This document shows, in pieces, positions 46,613-54,866 of a stretch of DNA of 64,000 bases; position 1 is the first letter of the stretch, and the number at the start of each line of letters is the position of its first letter. The position numbers were made by a program, and so were the translations under genes. The notes beneath the pieces are model-generated. The model made no database searches and was not told the DNA's origin. It was given only the letters and a program-made list of their open reading frames with translations. The DNA comes from Pseudomonas sp. WS 5079. GTDB lineage: Bacteria; Pseudomonadota; Gammaproteobacteria; Pseudomonadales; Pseudomonadaceae. Where the stretch lies: positions 310,001 to 374,000 of the forward strand of contig NZ_JAAQWN010000006.1 of the NCBI RefSeq assembly GCF_012985465.1. The letters are read 5' to 3'.

Positions 46613-47515
46613 ATGCGCTTGCGTCATATCGAAATCTTCCAGGCCATCCGCCAGACCGGCTCGGTCAGTGCCGCCGCGCAGTTGCTGCATGTCTCGCAAC
46701 CGGCGGTGACCAAGGTGCTGCAACATGCCGAGCTGCAACTGGGCTTCCCGCTGTTCCTGCGCATACGCGGCAAGCTGCAGCCCACCCCGGAAGCCCTGGC
46801 CCTGGAGCGCGAGGTCGATAAGGTCAGCGAAAGCTTGCAAGGCGTGCGGCGCCTGGCGCAGAACCTGCGGCGCGCGCCCGGCCAAAGCCTGCGCATTGGC
46901 GCCACGCCGGCCCTGGCCTTGTCACTGCTGCCGCCGGCGATTGGCGAGTGGACCCAGCGCTACCCGGACATCGCCTGCGAACTGTCCAGCGCCCACAGCC
47001 GCGAGCTGGTGCAAAACCTGTTGATGCGCGAGATGGATGTGGCGCTGACCCTCAAGTCCCCGGAGCATCCGGGGCTCAAGGCACAGGCATTGGCCCACGG
47101 CGTATTGGTAGCCCTGGCGCCACGGGGTTTCTGGCCGGCGGCGGAACTGGGCAAACCCCTGCCCTTGATGGCCCTGGCGGGCACGCCGTTGATTGGCCTG
47201 TCGAGTGCCGACCCGCTGTCGGCGCGGCTCGACAGCTATCTGGAAGCGGTCGAACCACCGCCGCGCGTGCGGATCTCGGTGCAGACCTACTCCCTGGCCC
47301 GGGCCATGGTGGAGTCCGGCGCCGGCCTGGCGGTGATCGACCCCTTCACCGCGCTGGGCGCATCCACCGACAGCACCTGCATCCGCCCCCTGGCCCCACC
47401 GCTGCCCATCACCCTGTATGCCCTGACCCGCGCCGACGAGCCACCGCCGCATATGTTGGCGAGCCTGCTGGAGATCTTTGGCAGCCGTGCCCAGGAGCAG
47501 CTAGACCGCCTCTAA
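46613..47515 (+). CDS. dguR: LysR-type regulator of D-glutamate utilisation
   Basis: The 300-aa protein has the LysR wHTH (RHIEIFQAIRQTGSVSAAAQ, LLHVSQPAVTKVLQHAELQL) and an effector domain (IGATPALALSLLPPAIGEW, LIGLSSADPL). It is divergent from dguABC, as in P. aeruginosa, where DguR activates the operon with D-glutamate. ATG 46613 is preceded by GGA at six bases. Confidence 0.87.
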   Translation: MRLRHIEIFQAIRQTGSVSAAAQLLHVSQPAVTKVLQHAELQLGFPLFLRIRGKLQPTPEALALEREVDKVSESLQGVRRLAQNLRRAPGQSLRIGATPALALSLLPPAIGEWTQRYPDIACELSSAHSRELVQNLLMREMDVALTLKSPEHPGLKAQALAHGVLVALAPRGFWPAAELGKPLPLMALAGTPLIGLSSADPLSARLDSYLEAVEPPPRVRISVQTYSLARAMVESGAGLAVIDPFTALGASTDSTCIRPLAPPLPITLYALTRADEPPPHMLASLLEIFGSRAQEQLDRL

Positions 47516-47518
47516 ACC

Positions 47519-47603
47519 TGTAAGAGCCGGCTTGCCGGCGATGAGGCCATCAAGTCTTGCGCCAACCTTGCTGACGCCATCGCCGGCAAGCCGGCTCCTA
47601 CAG
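47519..47603. repeat. REPIN of the GGCTTGCCGGCGAT class
   Basis: TAAGAGCCGGCTTGCCGGCGAT left and its near-complement right, starting two bases after the dguR stop and ending just before the trhA-like gene. Confidence 0.92.
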
Positions 47604-47610
47604 AGGTGCG

Positions 47611-48228
47611 TCAGAGCACGTAGCGCATGATCGCCACAAAATGCAGCAGGCTGCCGCCAATCACAAACAGATGCCAGATCCCGTGGGAGTGCCTTAAACG
47701 GTGTTCCAGGGCAAAGAAGATAATCCCCACCGTGTACAACACCCCACCCGACGCCAGCCAGATAAACCCGTCCATGCCCAGCGCGGCAATCAACGGCTTG
47801 ACCGCCACCAACACAATCCAGCCCATCACCGCGTAAATCACAATCGACAAAATGCGCGCCTCGGAACGCGGCTTGATCTCCTGCAAGATCCCGATCACCG
47901 CCAGCCCCCAGACAATCCCGAACAGCGTCCAGCCCCACGGCCCGTGCAGGGTCACCAGGCAAAACGGGGTGTAGCTGCCGGCAATCAGCAGATAGATCGA
48001 AAAGTGGTCGACCTTCTGCATGATCGCTTTCTTGCGCCCGCGCACGCTGTGATACACCGTCGAGGCGCTATACAGCACCAGCAGGGTAAAACCGTAGATC
48101 GCCACGCTGACGATCTTCCACGGGCTGCCGTCCATGCTCGCCACCACCAGCATCCACACCGCGCCGATAAAGGCTGCCACGGCGCCGAGCAAATGGCTCC
48201 AGGCGTTGAATCGTTCTCCGTGATACAT
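47611..48228 (-). CDS. TrhA/hemolysin III (PAQR-family) membrane protein
   Basis: The 205-aa protein has seven hydrophobic segments and the PAQR His/Ser residues (RFNAWSHLLGAV, STVYHSVRGR, KVDHFSIYLLIAGSYTPF, HSHGIWHLFVIGGSLLHF). Bacterial members (TrhA/YqfA) affect membrane energetics and lipid homeostasis; true haemolysin activity is doubtful. Confidence 0.92.
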   Translation of the reverse strand: MYHGERFNAWSHLLGAVAAFIGAVWMLVVASMDGSPWKIVSVAIYGFTLLVLYSASTVYHSVRGRKKAIMQKVDHFSIYLLIAGSYTPFCLVTLHGPWGWTLFGIVWGLAVIGILQEIKPRSEARILSIVIYAVMGWIVLVAVKPLIAALGMDGFIWLASGGVLYTVGIIFFALEHRLRHSHGIWHLFVIGGSLLHFVAIMRYVL

Positions 48229-48360
48229 GTGTTGCCAACCTCCAAAACTGCTGCATCTACCCCATAAGGCTCAGGCCTGACAGGCGAGAGTGCAAGACCG
48301 TTATGACGGTTGCGGCGCTTTAAGGGCACAATCGAACGCATTCGAATAAGAGTCATCGCC

Positions 48361-49275
48361 ATGCTGATCGACGAAGAATTTACCCTCAAGAAACTGGAAA
48401 TCTTCCTGGCCTTCATGCGCACCGGCAACCTGGCCCGTGCCGCCGCCGAGTTGCAGACCAGCAATGTCAGCGTGCACCGGGCCATCCACTCCCTGGAAAA
48501 CGCCCTACGCTGCCCGCTGTTCAAGCACGAAGGGCGCAACCTCACCCCCCTGGAAAGCGCCTACGTCCTCGAAGAGCGCGCGCAGAAGCTGGTACAGGAT
48601 GTGGTCGACAGCGTGCGCCTGACCCGCGAAGCCGCCGGTTTCTCCGCCGAGCGTTTCAAGCTCGGCGCTCTGTATTCGCTGACGGTCAAGACCGTGCCGC
48701 AACTGATCATGGGCCTGAAAATCAGGCGTAGCGAGCTCAATATCGACCTGATCCTGGGCTCCAACGTCGACCTGATGTACAAGCTCAAGAACATGGAAGT
48801 CGACGCGATCCTGATCTCCCTCGACGACCAGGCCGTCGAGCCGGACTGCGCGCAGATCCAGCTGTTTTGCGACGATATCTTCCTCGCCACCCCCGCCGAC
48901 TCGCCCCTGGATCGCGAACAGGAAATCGACCTGGCCCAGGTGCGCGATGCCACCTTCATCACCCTGACCCAAGGCTTCGCCACCCACCAGGACGGCGCAC
49001 GGGTGTTCAAGCAGGCAGGCTTCGAGCCGAAGGTGGCGATGCAGGTCAACGATATCTTTACCCTGCTGAGCATGGTCAGCTCGGGCGTTGGCTATGCGCT
49101 GCTGCCGGGAAGGATCGCGGCGGTGTATGAGAACCGGGTCAAGCTGATCCCGTTGCAACCACGCTACCGGTTGCAGCAGCACATTGGCGTGGTGTTCTTG
49201 AAGGCCAAGGAGCGCGATCCGAACTTGCTGGCGTTGTTGGCGGAGTGTCGGATGTATGCCAATCGGCAACGTTGA
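48361..49275 (+). CDS. mdcR: LysR-type regulator of malonate decarboxylase
   Basis: The 304-aa protein has a LysR wHTH (KLEIFLAFMRTGNLARAAAE, LQTSNVSVHRAIHSLENAL) and an effector domain (LGALYSLTVKTVPQLIMGL, VSSGVGYALLPGRIA). It lies convergent to the 3' end of mdcABCDEGH-madLM, the usual mdcR position in Pseudomonas, so malonate is the expected inducer. Confidence 0.87.
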   Translation: MLIDEEFTLKKLEIFLAFMRTGNLARAAAELQTSNVSVHRAIHSLENALRCPLFKHEGRNLTPLESAYVLEERAQKLVQDVVDSVRLTREAAGFSAERFKLGALYSLTVKTVPQLIMGLKIRRSELNIDLILGSNVDLMYKLKNMEVDAILISLDDQAVEPDCAQIQLFCDDIFLATPADSPLDREQEIDLAQVRDATFITLTQGFATHQDGARVFKQAGFEPKVAMQVNDIFTLLSMVSSGVGYALLPGRIAAVYENRVKLIPLQPRYRLQQHIGVVFLKAKERDPNLLALLAECRMYANRQR

Positions 49276-49285
49276 ACACTGCCCC

Positions 49286-49369
49286 TGTAGGAGCCGACTT
49301 GCCGGCGATGAGGCCATTCGCCTTGCGACACATCCAAGGCAGCCATCGCCGGCAAGCCGGATCCTACAA
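49286..49369. repeat. REPIN between mdcR and madM
   Basis: An inverted pair (TGTAGGAGCCGACTTGCCGG and ATCGCCGGCAAGCCGGATCC) between convergent genes. Confidence 0.9.
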
Positions 49370-49377
49370 AGGGTCGA

Positions 49378-50142
49378 TCAGCCCACCAACCCGCGCATCA
49401 GCAAAAACAACAACGAAGGCCCCAACAAACACCCCAGCGCCGTATAAAACGCCGCCGTCAGGCAGCCATAAGGCACCAGCTTCGGATCAGTCGCCGCCAA
49501 CCCACCGGCCACGCCGCTGGAGGTGCCCATCAGCCCGCCAAAGATCACCGCACTGCGCGGGCTGTTCAGGCCAATCAGCGGGGCGACGAACGGGGTCATC
49601 ACCATCACCAGAATGGCCTTGATCAACCCCGCCGCGATGGACAGCGCCATCACCTCGGAACTGGCGCCAATCGCCGCCCCGGTCACCGGCCCGACGATGT
49701 AGGTCACGGCCCCGGCGCCGATGGTGGTCAGGCTCACCGCATCGGTATAACCAAACGCCATGGCCACTCCGACGCCTGCGATAAACGACGAGCCAACGCC
49801 GACAAACAACGCCAGCACCCCCACATATCCAGCACGCTTGAGCTCATCGACGCTCACCCCAAACGCGGTGGCCACGATGGCAAAGTCCCGCAGCATCGCC
49901 CCGCCCAGCAGGCCGATGCCCGACAGCAACGGGATATCCACCACGCCCTTGGCCCCGCCGGTAAACGCACCACCCACATAGGACAGCACCAGCCCCAGCA
50001 GGATCGCGATGGCCGAACCATGCAGGCGACCTTTGGTGAAGGTGTCGCTGATCCAGTAGGACACCCACATGGTCAGGCCGATCACCGCAAAACCGCTGAT
50101 CAGGCCGTAGCCGCTGATGACTTTCATCAAGGATTCGTACAT
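49378..50142 (-). CDS. madM: Malonate transporter subunit MadM
   Basis: The 254-aa inner-membrane protein has about eight hydrophobic segments (GYGLISGFAVIGLTMWVSYW, GGAFTGGAKGVVDIPLLSGIG, GLMGTSSGVAGGLAATDPK). With MadL it forms the sodium- or proton-coupled malonate importer. ATG 50142 gives the family length; an upstream GTG at 50151 overlaps the madL stop. Confidence 0.93.
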   Translation of the reverse strand: MYESLMKVISGYGLISGFAVIGLTMWVSYWISDTFTKGRLHGSAIAILLGLVLSYVGGAFTGGAKGVVDIPLLSGIGLLGGAMLRDFAIVATAFGVSVDELKRAGYVGVLALFVGVGSSFIAGVGVAMAFGYTDAVSLTTIGAGAVTYIVGPVTGAAIGASSEVMALSIAAGLIKAILVMVMTPFVAPLIGLNSPRSAVIFGGLMGTSSGVAGGLAATDPKLVPYGCLTAAFYTALGCLLGPSLLFLLMRGLVG

Positions 50143-50147
50143 GGCGC

Positions 50148-50540
50148 TCACCCTGCCGACTTGGGAGTGACAACCGCTTCCGGCTCACGCTTGCCGATGC
50201 GCACCAGCACCGGCACCAGGGCAAATGCCACCACCACCGCGCTGGTGCCGGCGAGGATCGCCATCGGGCCGCCACTGATCGCGCCATACACGTTTTGCTG
50301 GGCCGCCATGGCCACCACAATGGGAATGTACACCGCCGCCCAGAAGCTCACGCCCTGCTCGGATTTGCCGGTAAACAGGCCACGCTTGGCGAGGTAACTG
50401 CCCAGGCCGATCAGCAGCAACATCGCGATCCCCACCCCGCCGACGTTGGCCGGGATGCCCATCCATTTGCCCAATAGCTCGCCGACGAACAGGCCCGCCA
50501 GGGTACACAGGGCCAGAAACGCCACACCGTAAATAATCAT
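50148..50540 (-). CDS. madL: Malonate transporter subunit MadL
   Basis: The 130-aa inner-membrane protein has four hydrophobic segments (IIYGVAFLALCTLAGLFVGE, NVGGVGIAMLLLIGLGSYL, AQQNVYGAISGGPMAILAGT) of the MadL family. ATG 50540 follows AGAGGA. It ends seven bases before the chosen madM start and lies 66 bp after mdcH. Confidence 0.93.
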   Translation of the reverse strand: MIIYGVAFLALCTLAGLFVGELLGKWMGIPANVGGVGIAMLLLIGLGSYLAKRGLFTGKSEQGVSFWAAVYIPIVVAMAAQQNVYGAISGGPMAILAGTSAVVVAFALVPVLVRIGKREPEAVVTPKSAG

Positions 50541-50606
50541 GCTGGTAGTCCTCTTGATGCTTGATCGAAATTGTTGTTTTTGTGCTTCGAAAGCCAAGCT
50601 CACGCT

Positions 50607-51512
50607 TTATCGGTGGTGGCGGCCCTCCTGTTCCAGCAAGGCCTGCAAGGTGTCCAGGCGCGCACCTTCGAAGGCAATCACGGTGCCTTGCTCAAACACC
50701 CGCCGCGCCAGGCCGGTGAGGACTGTGCCCGGAGGCAGCTCGATGTGCAGGCGCACGCCGCGCTCATAGGCGCTTTGCACGGTGCCGCGCCAATCGACGA
50801 GGCGACACATGTTGAACGCCAGGTCGTCACGCAACTGCGCCGGATCGCGGATCGGCCGCGCCCGGCTGCTACTCAGGTAAGTAATGGCCGGCGCCTTGAG
50901 CGCGACCTTGGCAAACGCTTCAGCGAGGGCCTGGGCCGGTTGCTCCAGCAGTGCGCAATGGGACGGCACGCTGACGGCCAGGCGCTTGGCCACGCCCTGG
51001 CCTTTGACGCGGTTGGCCACCCGTTGCATGGCGGCATCGCTGCCGGCGATCACGCACTGGTTATCGGCATTGATATTGGCCAGGTACACCGGGGTTTGCG
51101 CGCTGTGGACCTCGGCGAGCACGCTTTCGACGGTGGATAACTCCAGGCCGATCAGCGCTGTCATGCCGTAGCCCTGTGGATAAGCGTGCTGCATCAGTTC
51201 ACCGCGCAGGCTGACCAGCCGCAGCGCATCGGCAAACGCCAGGGCCCCGGCGATCACTGCCGCCGGATAAGCGCCGATGGACAGGCCCGCCACATAGTCC
51301 GGTGTGTGTTGCAACTCACGGGCATGGGCCACGCCGGCGATCAGCAGGCACAGTTGCACGGCGCGGGTGCTGGCCAGGGCCTGCGCCGAATCGAGCTGGC
51401 GCACCTCTTGTCCCAAGGTATCGCTGGCTTCATCGAGGACGTTGGCAGGCAATTGCTGGAGCATGCCCGGGCGTTGGGCACCCTGCCCCGGAAACACCAG
51501 GAGGCTGCTCAT
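50607..51512 (-). CDS. mdcH: Malonyl-CoA:ACP-type transferase MdcH
   Basis: The 301-aa acyltransferase has LLVFPGQGAQRPGML, the active-site Ser in GLSIGAYPAAV and the His of VPSHCALLEQPA. MdcH loads malonyl onto the MdcC carrier to start the decarboxylase cycle. Its ATG overlaps the mdcG stop (ATGA). Confidence 0.93.
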   Translation of the reverse strand: MSSLLVFPGQGAQRPGMLQQLPANVLDEASDTLGQEVRQLDSAQALASTRAVQLCLLIAGVAHARELQHTPDYVAGLSIGAYPAAVIAGALAFADALRLVSLRGELMQHAYPQGYGMTALIGLELSTVESVLAEVHSAQTPVYLANINADNQCVIAGSDAAMQRVANRVKGQGVAKRLAVSVPSHCALLEQPAQALAEAFAKVALKAPAITYLSSSRARPIRDPAQLRDDLAFNMCRLVDWRGTVQSAYERGVRLHIELPPGTVLTGLARRVFEQGTVIAFEGARLDTLQALLEQEGRHHR

Positions 51513-52105
51513 GCCACGGCCTGCCAAGGGTCGATCACCAGATGCGCACCGCTGGCGTTTTTCAGCAGCACCCGCAGCGATGGGCCGGCCCATTCGCGCA
51601 AGGCCACCGCGCCATAGGGGGTTTGCAATTGCAGGTCCACGGCACACGCTGCGGTGTCCAGAATCGCCAGCAGCGCCTCGGCATCACCGCGATCAAGCCG
51701 CTCGGGCGCGCGTAGCAGCAAATCCAGATCGCTCTGGGCATGCAGTGCCTCAATGCCCGTGGCCAACTCGAAACCCGCGCTGCCCGTCACACCCCACACC
51801 TCTTGCGCCAGTACCGGCCGCAGTTGGTCGAGGGCACGCAACGCCGGTAAATCCCGGGGCGAGATCACCCCGCACAGGGCCTCGGGTGTCACTCGCCGTT
51901 GCACAGCCGCCACGGGCATCACGGCCGCAAAGCGCTGCTCCCGCAAACGTCCACGCACACCCACCGCCACATAGCCCGGTTCGGCCAGCGCCCGGCGCAC
52001 CACCACCGGCTGCCCCGCCCCGATCACCGCCAGTACCCAGGCCGGTGCGTCAGCGGGCACGTGCGCCGGGGCCATGCCCCAGAGCAAGTCGTGGGCGTTC
52101 ACCAT
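51509..52105 (-). CDS. mdcG: Phosphoribosyl-dephospho-CoA transferase MdcG
   Basis: The 198-aa nucleotidyltransferase attaches the 2'-(5''-triphosphoribosyl)-3'-dephospho-CoA cofactor to MdcC. TGSAGFELATGIEALHAQSD and LDLLLRAPE carry the DxD metal site. ATG 52105 overlaps the mdcE stop by seven bases. Confidence 0.92.
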   Translation of the reverse strand: MVNAHDLLWGMAPAHVPADAPAWVLAVIGAGQPVVVRRALAEPGYVAVGVRGRLREQRFAAVMPVAAVQRRVTPEALCGVISPRDLPALRALDQLRPVLAQEVWGVTGSAGFELATGIEALHAQSDLDLLLRAPERLDRGDAEALLAILDTAACAVDLQLQTPYGAVALREWAGPSLRVLLKNASGAHLVIDPWQAVA

Positions 52106-52878
52106 TGTTCCCGCAACAGCTGGCGTACATGGCTGGACGCGGCACGATTGACGGCGCCCAGGCGCCCGCGCAAATCGCGCACGCCGCTGTTCTGCACATC
52201 CTTGATCGCCTGCACCAGGCAATCCCTGACCCGCGCCAGGTCGTCGGCGGTCGGTTGTTCGATCTGGCTGACCGTGAGGGTTTCCCAGAGCAAGCCGAGG
52301 CTGGCATAGCTGTCGATGTCATAGGCCATGGGCGGCACGCTGGCGGCCAGGGCTTCGAGTTCTTCGACGCTACGCAAGGTGACCCGCGCCGCCGAGGCCT
52401 TGCCCATGGCGTGCACCATCACCCCAGGGTCGCGCAGGGCAATCAGGCGGTTGGCCTGGTAGCCATGGGCGAGAAACGCCCCGGACATGGCCTTGCCCAC
52501 CAGCAACCCGATCACCGGGTGCCCGGCCAAACGGGCGCGGGCATAACTGTCCGCCGCCGCCGCCAGGGCCTGATGAATGCCCAGGGCTTCTTCGCGACGG
52601 CCATAGGCCTGGCTCGGCACGTCGACAATAGCCACAATCGGGCGTTGATCGCCGCGGGCGATGGTTTCATCCACCGCCTTGGCCAGGCCCCAGCCTTCCA
52701 GCAACCCAACCTCACCTTGGCGGGCGCGGGGGAAGCGGTTGGCAGCATCGGGCACCACCGCGATAAACCGCACGGCCTGCTCGCCGAGCACGCCATCAGC
52801 AACTTTCAACGAAGCCGGCAAACCCGCCACCGGCGCCGCATCCGCGCGCAATGCGTTGAACCAGTGCAAGCCTCTCAT
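52099..52878 (-). CDS. mdcE: Malonate decarboxylase gamma subunit MdcE
   Basis: The 259-aa carboxyltransferase-like subunit has VDVPSQAYGRREEALGIHQ, GLLVGKAMSGAFLAHG and DPGVMVHAMGKASAARVT. With MdcD it decarboxylates malonyl-S-ACP to acetyl-S-ACP. It overlaps mdcD by four bases (ATGA). Confidence 0.94.
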   Translation of the reverse strand: MRGLHWFNALRADAAPVAGLPASLKVADGVLGEQAVRFIAVVPDAANRFPRARQGEVGLLEGWGLAKAVDETIARGDQRPIVAIVDVPSQAYGRREEALGIHQALAAAADSYARARLAGHPVIGLLVGKAMSGAFLAHGYQANRLIALRDPGVMVHAMGKASAARVTLRSVEELEALAASVPPMAYDIDSYASLGLLWETLTVSQIEQPTADDLARVRDCLVQAIKDVQNSGVRDLRGRLGAVNRAASSHVRQLLREQW

Positions 52879-53717
52879 GAGCGTTCTCCCTGATACAGGT
52901 CACGAACCGTGGCCGGCTCGATCTGCGGTTCGGCGTCCAGCGCAGCCAGGCGCGCCAGGTAATAGTCGGCCTGGCGGCTGCGCGGCGCTGCCGGCAAACC
53001 TTGCTGCAACAGTTCGCTGATCTGCTGGCGGATCTGCGCCACATCGTCCGCCACATAACGGTCGGCCAGGCCGCTGTTGAAGCGCTGCTCGCCGCCGGTC
53101 AGGCTCCAGATGAAGGGCCGGTCACGGGAGTCGTATTCTTCAAGGCCGGCTTCCTGTTCGATCACTTGCGGGCCGTTCAAGCCCAGGCGCGCTTCACGGG
53201 TCACCACCAGGTAGCTGCACAGGCCCGCGGCAATGGACATGCCGCCAAAACAGCCAACGCTGCCGGCCACTACGCCGATCACCGGTTGGTACTGGCGCAG
53301 GTCGACAATCGCCGCGTGGATATCGGCAATCGCCGCCAGCCCGAGGTTGGCCTCCTGCAGGCGCACGCCGCCGGTTTCCAGCAGCAGCACCGCACGCGTC
53401 GGGATGCCGTTGCGGTTGTCCTCGGCGGCCAGTTCCAGGGCACCGGCGATTTTTGCGCCACCCACTTCACCGAGGCTGCCGCCCTGGAAATTACCTTCGA
53501 TGGCGGCGATCACCAGTGGCAGGCCATCGAGGGTGCCCTTGGCAATCACCACCCCGTCGTCAGCCTGCGGCACCACGCCCTGGCGGCTCAACCACGGCGA
53601 CATCACGCGCTGGAACGGGTCGATCAATTCACGGTAGCTGCCGGCATCGAGCAAGGCCTTGGCCCGCTGGCGGGCGCCGAGTTCGACGAAGCTGTGCCGG
53701 TTGAGTAAATCAGTCAT
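52875..53717 (-). CDS. mdcD: Malonate decarboxylase beta subunit MdcD
   Basis: The 280-aa crotonase/carboxyltransferase-fold subunit has IEGNFQGGSLGEVGGAKI, LLLETGGVRLQEANLGL and GSVGCFGGMSIAAGLCS. It pairs with MdcE for decarboxylation. ATG 53717 overlaps the mdcC end by eight bases. Confidence 0.94.
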   Translation of the reverse strand: MTDLLNRHSFVELGARQRAKALLDAGSYRELIDPFQRVMSPWLSRQGVVPQADDGVVIAKGTLDGLPLVIAAIEGNFQGGSLGEVGGAKIAGALELAAEDNRNGIPTRAVLLLETGGVRLQEANLGLAAIADIHAAIVDLRQYQPVIGVVAGSVGCFGGMSIAAGLCSYLVVTREARLGLNGPQVIEQEAGLEEYDSRDRPFIWSLTGGEQRFNSGLADRYVADDVAQIRQQISELLQQGLPAAPRSRQADYYLARLAALDAEPQIEPATVRDLYQGERS

Positions 53718-54009
53718 GGCCAAGCTCCTCGAAACCTTGCTCCAGGCGCAAACGCACCACGCCGGGGGTGGCGCCAAAATCGTGGATCTGAATGTTCAGC
53801 GCCGGTGGGGTCTGCTCCTGGAAAATTCGCTGGAACAGGTGCTGCCAACGCTGCTCGGCGCCGTTGACCGAGGTTTGCACCTGGATGCTCAAGGTGCCCG
53901 CCGTGCCCGGTTCCAGCAGCACTTCAAGGTCGCCGGAACCGACGCAGCCCACCAGCGCGCGGCCTTTGGGCGGCTGCCCGGCGGGGAATTCAAAGGATAG
54001 GGTTTCCAT
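53710..54009 (-). CDS. mdcC: Malonate decarboxylase acyl carrier protein MdcC
   Basis: The 99-aa carrier has GCVGSGDLEVLLEPG; Ser25 in this motif corresponds to the residue carrying the dephospho-CoA-type prosthetic group. It shuttles malonyl and acetyl groups. ATG 54009 shares one base with the mdcB stop (TGATG). Confidence 0.95.
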   Translation of the reverse strand: METLSFEFPAGQPPKGRALVGCVGSGDLEVLLEPGTAGTLSIQVQTSVNGAEQRWQHLFQRIFQEQTPPALNIQIHDFGATPGVVRLRLEQGFEELGHD

Positions 54010-54866
54010 CAAAACGCTCCGTCGCAAGACTCGATGCGGTCGATAAACAGGCAGGCGGCCAACAGGTCGGCGGCGCCACCGGGGGAGGCATTCAGGGCCA
54101 GCAGTTGCTGGTCCAGCTCATTGAGGCGACGCCGCCCGGCCAGGCTCGCGCTGCCGCCCGCATCCAGCACGGCCTGGGCGCCCCGTTGCATCGCCTGCAA
54201 GCCATCGGTGCCGGCGCGGTAGAGCACGCAGGTGTCAGCCAGTTGGGTCATGATCGCCAGCAGCGCATCGAGGCGCGCGTTCTGCTCGCCGTGTTGTTGC
54301 AAACGGCTTGCGTGCAGTTGCGGCAGGCCCCGTTGCAGCACTGCGGGGAAGCCCAGTTGCGCTTCTTCGCGGGCGCCACGTACGCCATAGCGCTGCGCGA
54401 CTTGCGCGCCATGGCTCAGCGGTTGCGGTGCATAACGGTCATTGAGCAGGGCCAGGCGCGCAGCCCTTAAAGTCAGCGCATTGGCCGTGCGCGAGGCAGG
54501 TGCCAGCGCGGCGGCGGCCACCAGCAGGCCAAGGGCCCAGATCGCGCCACGGTGGGTATTCACGCCCTGGGTGGTGGCGAGCATCGCCTGTTCGCCTTCG
54601 CGGCCGATCCGGCCGAGGGCTTCGCGCAGCGGCAGGCCGATCTCGCCCAGGGCAATCGCCGCTTCGGCCATTTCCTTGAAGGCCGGCCACAAGGACAGCG
54701 CCGACGCGTGCATCAGGCCCAGGTGCAAATCCTGATGGGCGCCATTGCCACGCCGATCCACCAGCGCCGGCTTGGGCGACAGGTCCGCTTCGTCGATCAG
54801 TGCATCGACCGCCAGGTCCGCCAGTTGCTCGGCCAGGGTCAGTGTGTGCAGTTTGAGTGCGTGCAT
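54009..54866 (-). CDS. mdcB: Triphosphoribosyl-dephospho-CoA synthase MdcB
   Basis: The 285-aa CitG/MdcB-family enzyme makes the cofactor precursor from ATP and dephospho-CoA. It has PKPALVDRRGNGAHQDLHLG, TTQGVNTHRGAIW and LNASPGGAADLLAACLFID. It starts immediately after the mdcA stop. Confidence 0.94.
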   Translation of the reverse strand: MHALKLHTLTLAEQLADLAVDALIDEADLSPKPALVDRRGNGAHQDLHLGLMHASALSLWPAFKEMAEAAIALGEIGLPLREALGRIGREGEQAMLATTQGVNTHRGAIWALGLLVAAAALAPASRTANALTLRAARLALLNDRYAPQPLSHGAQVAQRYGVRGAREEAQLGFPAVLQRGLPQLHASRLQQHGEQNARLDALLAIMTQLADTCVLYRAGTDGLQAMQRGAQAVLDAGGSASLAGRRRLNELDQQLLALNASPGGAADLLAACLFIDRIESCDGAF